Source: Deltaproteobacteria bacterium (GTDB lineage: Bacteria; Myxococcota; Myxococcia; SLRQ01). From it: DNA of 64,000 bases. The DNA is taken from positions 1-64,000 of the forward strand of contig JARGFU010000003.1 of NCBI GenBank assembly GCA_029210625.1. Reading direction: 5' to 3'. Position 1 is the first letter of the stretch, and every line of letters begins with the position of its first letter. The notes under the pieces were generated by a model. That model had not been told where the DNA came from, ran no database searches, and worked only from the letters and a program-made list of their open reading frames with translations. Shown one piece after another: positions 1 through 7,018 of this stretch. The position numbers and the translations under genes are program-made.

Positions 1-511
1 GCTCCAGGGTCGGGGAGGGTGTCTTCGCCCCACCAAGTGTGTGGCACCTCTTTCCGCAGCACCTCTTTCCGCACCTCTTTCCAGCACCTCTTTCCATCTT
101 CACCAGGCCCGCCCTCCGAGCCAGCCTCACCGTGTCCACGAAGAGCCCGGCGAAGGCGTCGAAGTGAGTCTTCCGAAACTCGCTGATCACCGAGTGGTCC
201 GGATGGTTTCCCGCCGCGATCACCCGAAACGCCACGTCCCGGTGAGTCGCCGATTCCATTCGCCGTGACGACCGCACTCCCACGCAGTAGCCGTACAGGA
301 GCAGGGCCGTCATCATCCGCGGATCGTAGGGACGCGTCCCTCGTGGATCCTTGGCCTGGGTGACCGCGATGATCGGCCCGAGGTCGAGCTCCTCCACGAC
401 GTCGAGGATGAAGTAGGCGAGGTCATCTTCCGGCAGCCAATCCTGCGGTGAGGGGGCCAAAAGATACTGCTGCCGGGGCAGCCACGGACGGTAGGTCTTC
501 ACGCCGGCCAT
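1..511 (-). pseudogene. IS1182/IS5-like transposase, N-terminal part only, runs off window
   Basis: Reading the minus strand from the ATG at 511 gives an open frame to the window edge. The first ~140 residues match the N-terminal helical domain of InsH/DUF772-type transposases: an opening LPRQQ, then RPYDPRMMTALLLYGY, SSRRMESATHRDVAFR and HPDHSVISEFRKTHFDAF. This domain normally leads, after an LVKxG segment, into a DDE catalytic domain. Here the similarity stops at LVKM and is replaced by a translated 12-bp tandem repeat rich in Lys, Arg, Cys and Gly. I infer a broken, inactive copy. The DDE domain may lie outside the window, but the junction is not normal for the family. Terminal inverted repeats were not identified. 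Confidence 0.75.
44..95. repeat. Four tandem copies of a 12-bp unit
   Basis: GCACCTCTTTCC occurs at 44-55, 59-70, 71-82 and 84-95, with spacers of 3, 0 and 1 bases. The first copy is preceded by AGTGTGTG. The array lies exactly where the transposase reading frame loses family similarity. From memory, not checked here, motifs of the form GTGTGGCACCTCTTTCC recur between genes in other bacteria near small REP-type transposases. Confidence 0.9.
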
Positions 512-583
512 GCCCGAAAACGATCATGGCCAGCTGAGATTGTCGATCGCTGACCGGCGATCTATGCCCGACAGGCTCCTAGC

Positions 584-613
584 CAGGCTCTCAGCGAAGC
601 CCCGAGGCCCCAT
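584..613. repeat. Left copy of 30-bp imperfect direct repeat
   Basis: This segment begins CAGGCTCTC and ends GGCCCCAT. It matches 1456-1485 at 27 of 30 positions. The pair brackets the DHFR-family gene at 775-1437. Both copies can be read in one frame as RLSxKPRGPI. Confidence 0.85.
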
Positions 614-774
614 TCTACGTTGGACCGGAGCCTCGACGAGGCGACCGCGGGTCCGAAGACGCAGCAGGCGTCAAAGGTGCCTAGCCACAAGGGCGGCAAT
701 CCTTCCTGTCCCTTGGGTCCTAGGCTGGGATTGGCGATGAGGCCGAAATCCGATCGAATCGAGGAGCCAGTGCG

Positions 775-1437
775 TTGCGAGTCGTGATCAGCGAGTTCAT
801 GTCCCTTGACGGTGTGTGCCAGGCGCCAGGCGGCCCCGACGAGGACGTCGACGGTGGATTTCGTCACGGCGGTTGGTCGATGCCGTTCTTCGACCCCGAG
901 GTGATGGGTGCCGCGATCGGCGACGGGTTCGCCACGACCGAGGCGCTGTTGTTCGGTCGCCGTACCTGGCAGGTCATGGCTGCGGCCTGGCCCGAGCGGT
1001 CCGGGGACGAGTTCGCGGACGCGATGAACCGCATCGAAAAGCACGTGGTGTCGGGATCGTTGAGCCCGGCCGACCTGACCTGGAACAACTCCCGCCTGAT
1101 CCCAGCCGACGGTGCACTCGAGGCAATCGAGGAGCTGAAGGCGCGCCCGGGTGGGGACCTCCAGGTCATGGGCAGCCTCACCCTGGCGCGCGCACTGATC
1201 TCGGCCGATCTGGTCGATGAGCTGCGGCTCATGATCGAGCCCGTGTCCCTCGGCGGGGGTAAGCGGCTGTTCCCCGACGACATGAACGCCCGCCCGATGC
1301 GGCTCGTGTCCCACACGGTGGCGCCGACAGGGGTCCTCATCTGCACGTACCAGCCCACCGGTGAGCCGCTGCGTACTGGCCACAGTGACGAGCTCTACGA
1401 GGACCACGACAACCCCCCGGTCCCGCCCCGCCAGTAG
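775..1437 (+). CDS. Dihydrofolate-reductase-family protein (RibD C-terminal-like, YyaP/YwjB group)
   Basis: A 220-residue soluble protein. It opens with RVVISEFMSLDGV, the usual start of the RibD-C/DHFR-like family, followed by ALLFGRRTWQVM and the nucleotide-binding stretch LQVMGSLTLARALISADLVDEL, then PVSLGGGKRLF. These enzymes bind NADPH, but the substrate of this subgroup is generally unknown. Calling it a true FolA would be unjustified, and a separate FolA is at 46263-46766. The start is TTG at 775, chosen because GAGGAG lies 8 bases upstream and the family N-terminus begins there. The gene sits alone between two 30-bp direct repeats beside a transposase remnant, so it may be an acquired cassette. 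Confidence 0.85.
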   Translation: MRVVISEFMSLDGVCQAPGGPDEDVDGGFRHGGWSMPFFDPEVMGAAIGDGFATTEALLFGRRTWQVMAAAWPERSGDEFADAMNRIEKHVVSGSLSPADLTWNNSRLIPADGALEAIEELKARPGGDLQVMGSLTLARALISADLVDELRLMIEPVSLGGGKRLFPDDMNARPMRLVSHTVAPTGVLICTYQPTGEPLRTGHSDELYEDHDNPPVPPRQ

Positions 1438-1455
1438 CAAGTGCGGCAGTGGGGT

Positions 1456-1485
1456 CAGGCTCTCGACGAAGCCCCGGGGCCCCAT
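1456..1485. repeat. Right copy of 30-bp imperfect direct repeat
   Basis: Differs from 584-613 at three positions (AG to GA in the middle, A to G near the end). It lies 18 bases after the stop of the DHFR-family gene and at the start of the pseudopilin-like remnant. Confidence 0.85.
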
Positions 1486-1504
1486 CGTAGGCCAGAGCCG
1501 ACCC

Positions 1505-1891
1505 GGTGCGTGGCTCGACATCACCATCCTGGGGATGGTGGCGGCCGCGGTCTCGGTCTCGGTGCTCGGGCGGTGGCGGGACGCTCGGTGCTCGACGGCG
1601 AAGATCGACCTCCTGACGATCGACACCGTCCTCGAGCTCCACACGGCCAGATACGGCGAGGTCCCGACCACCGATCAGGGGCTCGCGCTCCTCCTCGAGC
1701 GGGGCTTCGTGAAGACGGCGCTGATCGATCCCTGGAGGAAGCCCTACCTCTACCGGCAGCCCGGAACCCATAATCCCCGGGGGCCCGATGTAGGGACGCT
1801 CGGGGGCGATGGCCGGAGCGGGGGCCGGGGGGAGGATACGGACCTCTACCTCGGGGAGAGCGACCTGCGCTCGCCGGGGTGTGAACCCTGA
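1505..1891 (+). pseudogene. GspG-like type II secretion pseudopilin remnant
   Basis: The translation carries the family hallmarks: VLGRWRDAR, STAKIDLLTIDTVLELH, the YGEVPTTDQGLALLLERG segment (usually GRYPTTEQGL), DPWRKPYLYRQPG, and the calcium-loop region GGDGRSGGRGEDTDL. The prepilin N-terminus is damaged. The usual GFTLIE signal is replaced by GAWLDITILGMV, without the Glu at position 5, and no start codon with a ribosome site precedes it. The first in-frame ATG is at 1535. No other type II secretion gene is nearby. I read this as a decayed or captured fragment; an orphan expressed pseudopilin is less likely. Confidence 0.6.
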
Positions 1892-1928
1892 CCGCCGTGT
1901 TCGCTGTCTGCGGGGGACGCCCGCCCCC

Positions 1929-3362
1929 TCAGGCCGCCTCCGGCGCGACGGCGTGCCGGTCCTCGGGGCTCTGCTCCTTCTCCAGCTCCGTGCCCCGGGT
2001 GAACCAGCCGCGCAGCAGCAGCGCGGTCAGCGAGCCGCCGAGCGCCACCAGGGCGAGCACGAGCCACATCGCGTAGGGCGTGCGCCAGTACTCCACCTCC
2101 CCGGCCCGGAGCCGATCGCCGATGCCCTCGGGACACCAGTAGGCGAGCATGTGGCCCGAGACGAAGCCGATGGCCGTCTTCGCGAGGAAGTAGGGGACCA
2201 TCGAGAGGCCGAAGTAGGTCCCCTCCTGGCCCTTGGGGGCGATGGCGGCCGTGTACTCCTGCAGGCGCGGCGACCAGATGAGCTCGCCGACCGTCAGCAC
2301 GAGGAGGAAGATCCCCGCGGAGTAGTAGGTGAAGGTCGCCAGATCGAGGCCCCCGAAGGGCGGGACGGCCTGGAGCAGCAGCGCGACCGAGGTGATGAAG
2401 GCCCCGGTGACCAGCATCTTGTAGACGTTGAAGCGCTCGAGCACCGGGATGAGCACGATCAGCCCGACGATCACCCCGATGGGGTTGAGCGCCTGCAGGG
2501 TCCCGATGGCCGCGTCGCTGCCGATGACCCGGGTCCAGAACTTCGGGTGGAGGAGGCCGAGGTAGAGGAAGACCGCGCGCACGCCGAGCAGGAGCGAGAT
2601 GAGCGCGGTGAAGCGCCAGAAGGCCGACTCGCGCAGCACCGCCTTCGCGATCTCGATGGGGCTCTGCCGCGGCGCGTCCGCCGCCTCCTCCTCTTCCGGC
2701 TCCTCGTCCTCGCCGACGAGCTGCTCCGTGTGGTGGATGGTCAGGAAGATCGCGACGATGGAGAGCAGCGAGGTGAGGATGCCGAAGGTGAAGATGTGGT
2801 AGCGGGGCCAGCCGAAGTCGATGAAGGCCCAGTCGACGACGAAGCCGCCGAGGGCGGCCCCGACGTTCATGAAGAGGTACCAGAGGTTGAACCCGGCGCC
2901 GCGGGACCGCTTGGTCGTGAAGCGCTTGTTCGCCGCCTGGAAGGCGGTCTGGACCATGGCGACGAAGGGCGCCATCAGCGCGAGCCCGGCCACGGCGACC
3001 GCCGTCCGCAGGGTGCCCTCCGGCAGGAAGACCGCCGCGACGATGCCCGCCCGGCTCACCGCCATGCCCACCATCGACAGCCAGAGCGAGCGCTTGATGC
3101 CGAGCCAGTCGGTCAGCAGGCCGGAGAGGAAGAGGAAGATCGTGGTCGCCGACGAGAAGACCATGAAGGCGTAGCCGGCGTCGGCGTCGTCGAGCCCGAA
3201 GTCGTCGCTCAGGCTCAGGATCACGATGTTGAACATCGCGAAGTAGGCCGTGCTGTCCAGCACGTTGACGATCTGCAGACCCCAGTACTCCCGGCGGGTC
3301 TCCTTCAGGACGGAGAAGTCCTTGAAGTACTTCACGACGGGGTTCACGCGCTCGGTGCTCAT
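1929..3362 (-). CDS. MFS transporter
   Basis: A 477-residue inner-membrane carrier with about twelve hydrophobic segments. MFS features include the loop SGLLTDWLGIKRS between helices 2 and 3 and a central acidic cytoplasmic loop (EDEEPEEEEAAD). It resembles the POT-like protein at 33780-35228, for example in the segment around GAGFNLWYLFMNVGAALGGFVVDW, so the two are probably paralogues. The substrate cannot be read from the sequence; a peptide or small organic solute is possible. GAGGAG precedes the ATG. The gene begins 12 bases after the FAD oxidoreductase, probably as the last gene of the purM-purN transcript. Confidence 0.85.
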   Translation of the reverse strand: MSTERVNPVVKYFKDFSVLKETRREYWGLQIVNVLDSTAYFAMFNIVILSLSDDFGLDDADAGYAFMVFSSATTIFLFLSGLLTDWLGIKRSLWLSMVGMAVSRAGIVAAVFLPEGTLRTAVAVAGLALMAPFVAMVQTAFQAANKRFTTKRSRGAGFNLWYLFMNVGAALGGFVVDWAFIDFGWPRYHIFTFGILTSLLSIVAIFLTIHHTEQLVGEDEEPEEEEAADAPRQSPIEIAKAVLRESAFWRFTALISLLLGVRAVFLYLGLLHPKFWTRVIGSDAAIGTLQALNPIGVIVGLIVLIPVLERFNVYKMLVTGAFITSVALLLQAVPPFGGLDLATFTYYSAGIFLLVLTVGELIWSPRLQEYTAAIAPKGQEGTYFGLSMVPYFLAKTAIGFVSGHMLAYWCPEGIGDRLRAGEVEYWRTPYAMWLVLALVALGGSLTALLLRGWFTRGTELEKEQSPEDRHAVAPEAA

Positions 3363-3374
3363 GGGCTCCTCGGG

Positions 3375-4844
3375 CTAGCTGCCTTTAAGCGGGTCGTGCC
3401 GCTTCGCCTGCTCGGCGACCAGGCGAGCGGCGCGGTGCCCGGCCAGGAACTCGCCCTCGAGGCCGAGGCCGGGGACGTTCTCCCGGCCGGCGAGGATGAG
3501 GTTCTTGTAGGGCGTCGAGGGCGGCAGCAGGCCCACGCCGAGGGAGAGGCCGAGGTCGGTCTCCAGGCGGGGCCAGGGGTTCAGGCGCGAGCCCCGGCTC
3601 TCGCCGTCCTCGAGGATCGGCGCCGAGGTGGCGACCAGGTGCTCGTCGAGGAAGGGGAGCAGGTCGGAGCGCAGCAGGTCCAGGAGGCGCGCCTCCTCCT
3701 GCTCGAAGAAGGGGCGGCCCTGCTCCCGGCGGGAGGCCGGGACGAAGGTCGAGATCTGCAGCACCTCCTCGCCCTCGCCGCCGGCCTCGGGGAAGCGCTC
3801 GAGGAGGAGCACCTCGCCGTCGAGGGCCCCGTTCTCGCGGGGCAGGTAGAGGGCCGCGTCGGCGAGGCCGAGGGGCAGCTTCCCGGCCTTCAGGACCAGG
3901 TTCAGGGAGAAGAGCAGCTCTCGCGGGCGCACCGAGCCGAGGCGGGCGTCGAACTTGCGGCGGCGCGAGTCGAGGGGGAGCAGGCGGCGCAGCGCCGCGA
4001 CCTCGAGGCCCGAGACCACGAAGCGCGGGTGGTACTCGGTGTTGTCGTCGAGCACCTCGATGACGTCGATCCTGCCGCTCTTCACCCCGATGCTCTCGAC
4101 GATGCCCTTGTTGCCGCCGGCGCGTACCCCGCCGAGGCTCTCGAAGCGGCGGCGCAGGAGGCTCGCGTAGCCGCCCGGCTCGAGCTCGGCGGTGCCGCGC
4201 ACGACCCCCTGGAGCAGGCCGGCCACGCTGCGCAGGCGCTGCAGGGGCGACGGCGCCTCGGTGTGGAGGTAGCTGCCGAGGCGCTCCAGCCCGGCGAAGA
4301 GGGTCTCGAGCTCGGGCAGGCCCTCGAAGGAGGGGGCGGTGTCGGGGACCGTGTCGCCGAGGCGCTTGAGGGCGCGGCGCTCGAAGAGGCCGTCGGGGGG
4401 CAGCGGCGGGTGCTCGGCCAGCAGCTTGCTGGTCTCGGCGTCGGCGTGGAGGAGCGCGGCGATCCGCTCCGCGGCGCGGGCGCCGAGCTCCTCGCCGAAC
4501 TCGCGGGAGAGCTCCGCGCGCTGCTTCTCGGGCTCGAAGGGCAGCGAGAAGCGGCGGCCCGGGGTGAGGATCTGCAGGGCTGGCAGGGCGCGCAGCAGGC
4601 GGCCGCTGTCGGCCACCAGGGAGAGGGTGTCCAGGACCTCGGCCATCACCGGGCTGCGGCGGGGGAGGGGGAGGAACTCGGGCGCCACCGGGAGCGCGCG
4701 CCCCGCGTGGTGGTAGAGGCCGGCGAGCCCGTCGTGCTCGACGTGGACGACCTTGTAGCCCTTCTTGCGCAGGAGGCAGGCGGCCACCAGGGCACCGGTG
4801 CTGCCGCCGAGCACCGCCACGTCGAAGACCCGGCGCGTCTTCAT
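3375..4844 (-). CDS. FAD-dependent phytoene-desaturase-like oxidoreductase
   Basis: A 489-residue protein with an N-terminal Rossmann dinucleotide-binding motif (VAVLGGSTGALVAACLLRKKGY followed by an acidic VEHDG) and a C-terminal FAD signature (NLILAGRENVPGLGLEGEFLAGHRAARL). This arrangement is typical of the amine-oxidase/phytoene-desaturase superfamily. The substrate is unknown, and no carotenoid genes are nearby. The ATG at 4844 overlaps the purN stop as ATGA, fixing the start and implying translational coupling. Why this enzyme is coupled to purine synthesis is unclear; it may simply share the transcript. Confidence 0.8.
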   Translation of the reverse strand: MKTRRVFDVAVLGGSTGALVAACLLRKKGYKVVHVEHDGLAGLYHHAGRALPVAPEFLPLPRRSPVMAEVLDTLSLVADSGRLLRALPALQILTPGRRFSLPFEPEKQRAELSREFGEELGARAAERIAALLHADAETSKLLAEHPPLPPDGLFERRALKRLGDTVPDTAPSFEGLPELETLFAGLERLGSYLHTEAPSPLQRLRSVAGLLQGVVRGTAELEPGGYASLLRRRFESLGGVRAGGNKGIVESIGVKSGRIDVIEVLDDNTEYHPRFVVSGLEVAALRRLLPLDSRRRKFDARLGSVRPRELLFSLNLVLKAGKLPLGLADAALYLPRENGALDGEVLLLERFPEAGGEGEEVLQISTFVPASRREQGRPFFEQEEARLLDLLRSDLLPFLDEHLVATSAPILEDGESRGSRLNPWPRLETDLGLSLGVGLLPPSTPYKNLILAGRENVPGLGLEGEFLAGHRAARLVAEQAKRHDPLKGS

Positions 4845-5497
4845 GCCTCGCCCCCGTCGAAGATCACGAGGTCGTCGGTGGGGGGCAGCAACCCCGGAAA
4901 GCCCGGGCGCCGCGCGCGGGCCTCGAGCCGGCCCTCGGCGATCCACTGGAGGACCAGGGGGTAGAGGCGGTGCTCCTGCCGCTGGATCCGCGCGGTGAGG
5001 CTGGCCTCGTCGTCGCCCGCCTCCACCGGAACCAGGGCCTGCGCCAGGCGGGGGCCGGTGTCGCAGCCGGCGTCGACCAGGTGCACCGTGCAGCCGGTCT
5101 CGCGCACCCCGGCCTCGAGGGCCTGCCGGGCGCCGTGGAGGCCGGGGAAGGCCGGCAGGAGGGCAGGGTGGATGTTGAGGATCCGGTCGGGGTAGGCCGA
5201 GAGCAGGGTCGCCCCCACCAGGCGCATGAAGCCGGCGAGCACCAGCCACTCGACGCCGTGCTCGGCGAGCACCTCGCAGATCCGCGCCTCGAAGGCCTCG
5301 CGGCTCTCGAAGTGCTTGTGCGAGACGTGGACGGCGGGGATGCCCAGATCTCTCGCCCGGGCGAAGACGCCGGCCTTCTCCTTGTTGCAGACCAGCACCG
5401 CGATCTTCGCGTCGAGCTCGCCGCGCTCGATCGCCCGGCCGATGGCCTCGAAGTTGCTGCCGCTGCCCGAGGCGAGGACACCGAGGGTGAGGGTCAT
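4841..5497 (-). CDS. purN: Phosphoribosylglycinamide formyltransferase
   Basis: A 218-residue enzyme of purine synthesis that transfers a formyl group from 10-formyltetrahydrofolate to GAR. The N-terminal loop VLASGSGSNFEAI is the phosphate-binding motif. Catalytic residues are visible as N108 and H110 in ILNIHPALLP and D146 in DAGCDTGP. Their spacing (2 and 36) equals that of the E. coli triad N106/H108/D144. The ATG overlaps the purM stop by four bases, and its own stop overlaps the following oxidoreductase. The C-terminal ~15 residues extend slightly beyond typical PurN length. Confidence 0.96.
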   Translation of the reverse strand: MTLTLGVLASGSGSNFEAIGRAIERGELDAKIAVLVCNKEKAGVFARARDLGIPAVHVSHKHFESREAFEARICEVLAEHGVEWLVLAGFMRLVGATLLSAYPDRILNIHPALLPAFPGLHGARQALEAGVRETGCTVHLVDAGCDTGPRLAQALVPVEAGDDEASLTARIQRQEHRLYPLVLQWIAEGRLEARARRPGFPGLLPPTDDLVIFDGGEA

Positions 5498-6534
5498 GCG
5501 AGACCCTCGAGCTCCACGGCGGCCGGACCGTCGCCGCTCACGAGCTCACCGATCTCCACCGCCTCGACCCCGGCCCCGGCGAGGAGGGCGAGGGAGGCGT
5601 CGGCCGCCTCGGCGGGGACGACGGCGCAGAAGCCCACGCCCATGTTGAAGGTGCGGTGGGCCTCCAGGGGCGGCACGCCCCACTCCAGGAGCAGGTCGAA
5701 GATCGGCGGGCGCCGCCAGGCGGTGGCGTCGAGGCGGGCCACCAGGCCCGCGGGGAGCGAGCGGGGCAGGTTCTCGATGAGGCCGCCGCCGGTGATGTGG
5801 GCCAGGCTTCGCACGGGCTGCGCCGCGAGGAGGGCGAGGGCGGCCTTCACGTAGATCCGGGTGGGCTCGAGGAGGGCCTCGGCCAGGGTCTCGCCGCCGA
5901 GCACCTCGGGCCTCGCGTCCCAGGGGAGGCCCTGCTCCTCCACCAGCTTGCGGGCCAGGGAGTAGCCGTTGCTGTGCAGGCCGTTGGAGAGCAGGCCGAT
6001 CACCCGGTCGCCCGCCACGGCGCTCTTGCCGTCGAGGATCTTCGCGCGCTCGACCACCCCCACGGCGAAGCCGGCGAGGTCGAAGTGCCCCGGGGCATAG
6101 AAGCCCGGCATCTCGGCGGTCTCACCCCCGAGGAGGGCGGCGCCCGCCTGCTCGCAGCCGTCGGCGATCCCCTCGATCACCTCCCGCGCGGCCTCGACCT
6201 CGAGGCGGCCGGTGGCGAAGTAGTCGAGGAAGAAGAGGGGCTCGGCGCCGCAGACCACGATGTCGTTCACGCACATCGCGACCAGGTCCTGCCCGAGGCC
6301 GCGGTGGATCCCCGTGGCCTGCGCGACCATCAGCTTCGTGCCGACGCCGTCGGTGCCGGCGACCAGGACCGGATCCTCGAGCCCCTCGGGCAGCGAGAAG
6401 AGGCCGCCGAAGCCGCCGAGGCCGCCGAGGACCTCCGGCCGGCGCGTCCGGGCGGCGGCGGGCTTGATCGCCTCCACCAGGGCGTTGCCCGCCGCGATGT
6501 CGACGCCTGCCTCCTGGTAGGTCTTCGTGCCCAT
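5494..6534 (-). CDS. purM: Phosphoribosylformylglycinamidine cyclo-ligase (AIR synthetase)
   Basis: A 346-residue cytosolic enzyme that closes FGAM to AIR with ATP. Family landmarks are the opening YQEAGVDIAAGN, DGVGTKLMVAQ, DLVAMCVNDIVVCGAEPLFFLDYFATG, LLGGETAEMPGFY, LLSNGLHSNGYSL and HITGGGLIENLPR. The length matches PurM. It begins the purM-purN-oxidoreductase-MFS gene string. The ATG at 6534 has only a weak ribosome site but matches the normal family start. The upstream lipoprotein gene ends 29 bases away, so transcription could continue from it. Confidence 0.97.
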   Translation of the reverse strand: MGTKTYQEAGVDIAAGNALVEAIKPAAARTRRPEVLGGLGGFGGLFSLPEGLEDPVLVAGTDGVGTKLMVAQATGIHRGLGQDLVAMCVNDIVVCGAEPLFFLDYFATGRLEVEAAREVIEGIADGCEQAGAALLGGETAEMPGFYAPGHFDLAGFAVGVVERAKILDGKSAVAGDRVIGLLSNGLHSNGYSLARKLVEEQGLPWDARPEVLGGETLAEALLEPTRIYVKAALALLAAQPVRSLAHITGGGLIENLPRSLPAGLVARLDATAWRRPPIFDLLLEWGVPPLEAHRTFNMGVGFCAVVPAEAADASLALLAGAGVEAVEIGELVSGDGPAAVELEGLA

Positions 6535-6563
6535 TCGCGGCGGACCCTACGCGGGCGCCAATG

Positions 6564-7001
6564 TCAGGGCAACACCGAGAAGCAGTAGGCCGCGCCCCCC
6601 TCGGGGAGGGGGTCCTCGGGGCCGAGCGCGTCCACGCAGCTCGCGTCTCCGTACTCGGCCTGCCAGGGGGCGTAGCCGAAGTTCCCGTCGCCGTCCTCGG
6701 CCTCGACGAACCAGTGGAGCTCGGCGCCGGCGGGGTAGCCGGGGATCTCGCCGGTGAAGCGGCCGTCGCCCCGGTCCTCCATCAGGAGCACCTCGGCGGT
6801 GGCGGCCTCGGCGCTGCGGAAGGAGAGCCGCACGGCGGCGATCTCCCGGTTCTCCCGCACCACCACCGCCACGGCGTAGGGGCCCAGGGGGTCCCGGGTG
6901 TCACCCAGGGCCGTGGCCTCGACCACCGGGGCGTTGGGATCGGCGCAGGCGAGCAGCCCGAGGCAGGCGAGGATCGAGGCGAGGCGGCGCATGGCGGTCA
7001 T
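6564..7001 (-). CDS. Small lipoprotein of unknown function
   Basis: The reading frame starts at ATG 7001 (MTAM) or ATG 6992 (MRRL), giving about 145 or 142 residues. The N-terminus RRLASILACLGLLAC ends in a lipobox (LLAC), so the mature protein is probably lipid-anchored. The remainder resembles a compact beta-sandwich: AVAVVVRENREIAAVRLSFRS, then AEVLLMEDRGDGRFTGEIPGYPAG and HWFVEAEDGDGNFGY. Such motifs occur in extracellular Ig-like modules that pose sequence as property (damage, change) of a target, but no family is assigned. It lies 17 bases downstream of the Cys-rich giant lipoprotein, so the two probably share a transcript and perhaps a surface role. Confidence 0.7.
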   Translation of the reverse strand: MTAMRRLASILACLGLLACADPNAPVVEATALGDTRDPLGPYAVAVVVRENREIAAVRLSFRSAEAATAEVLLMEDRGDGRFTGEIPGYPAGAELHWFVEAEDGDGNFGYAPWQAEYGDASCVDALGPEDPLPEGGAAYCFSVLP

Positions 7002-7018
7002 CCTATCCGGATCCCCTC

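Noticed and set aside
44-95. Tandem 12-bp units considered as a CRISPR array
   Set aside because: Units are too short and spacers are 0-3 bases; no cas genes are present.
775-1437. Considered as trimethoprim-resistant dihydrofolate reductase (dfr)
   Set aside because: The N-terminus and GSLTLARAL motif fit the RibD-C/YyaP group. It lacks the LPW active-site segment found in the true FolA at 46263-46766.
1809-4964. A 1051-codon plus-strand frame, and similar long frames at 7832-10156, 43181-45343 and 60023-62956
   Set aside because: Each lies opposite a gene with clear family motifs. Their translations are rich in Gly, Glu, Arg, Ala and Val without motifs, as expected for antisense frames in ~70% GC coding DNA.
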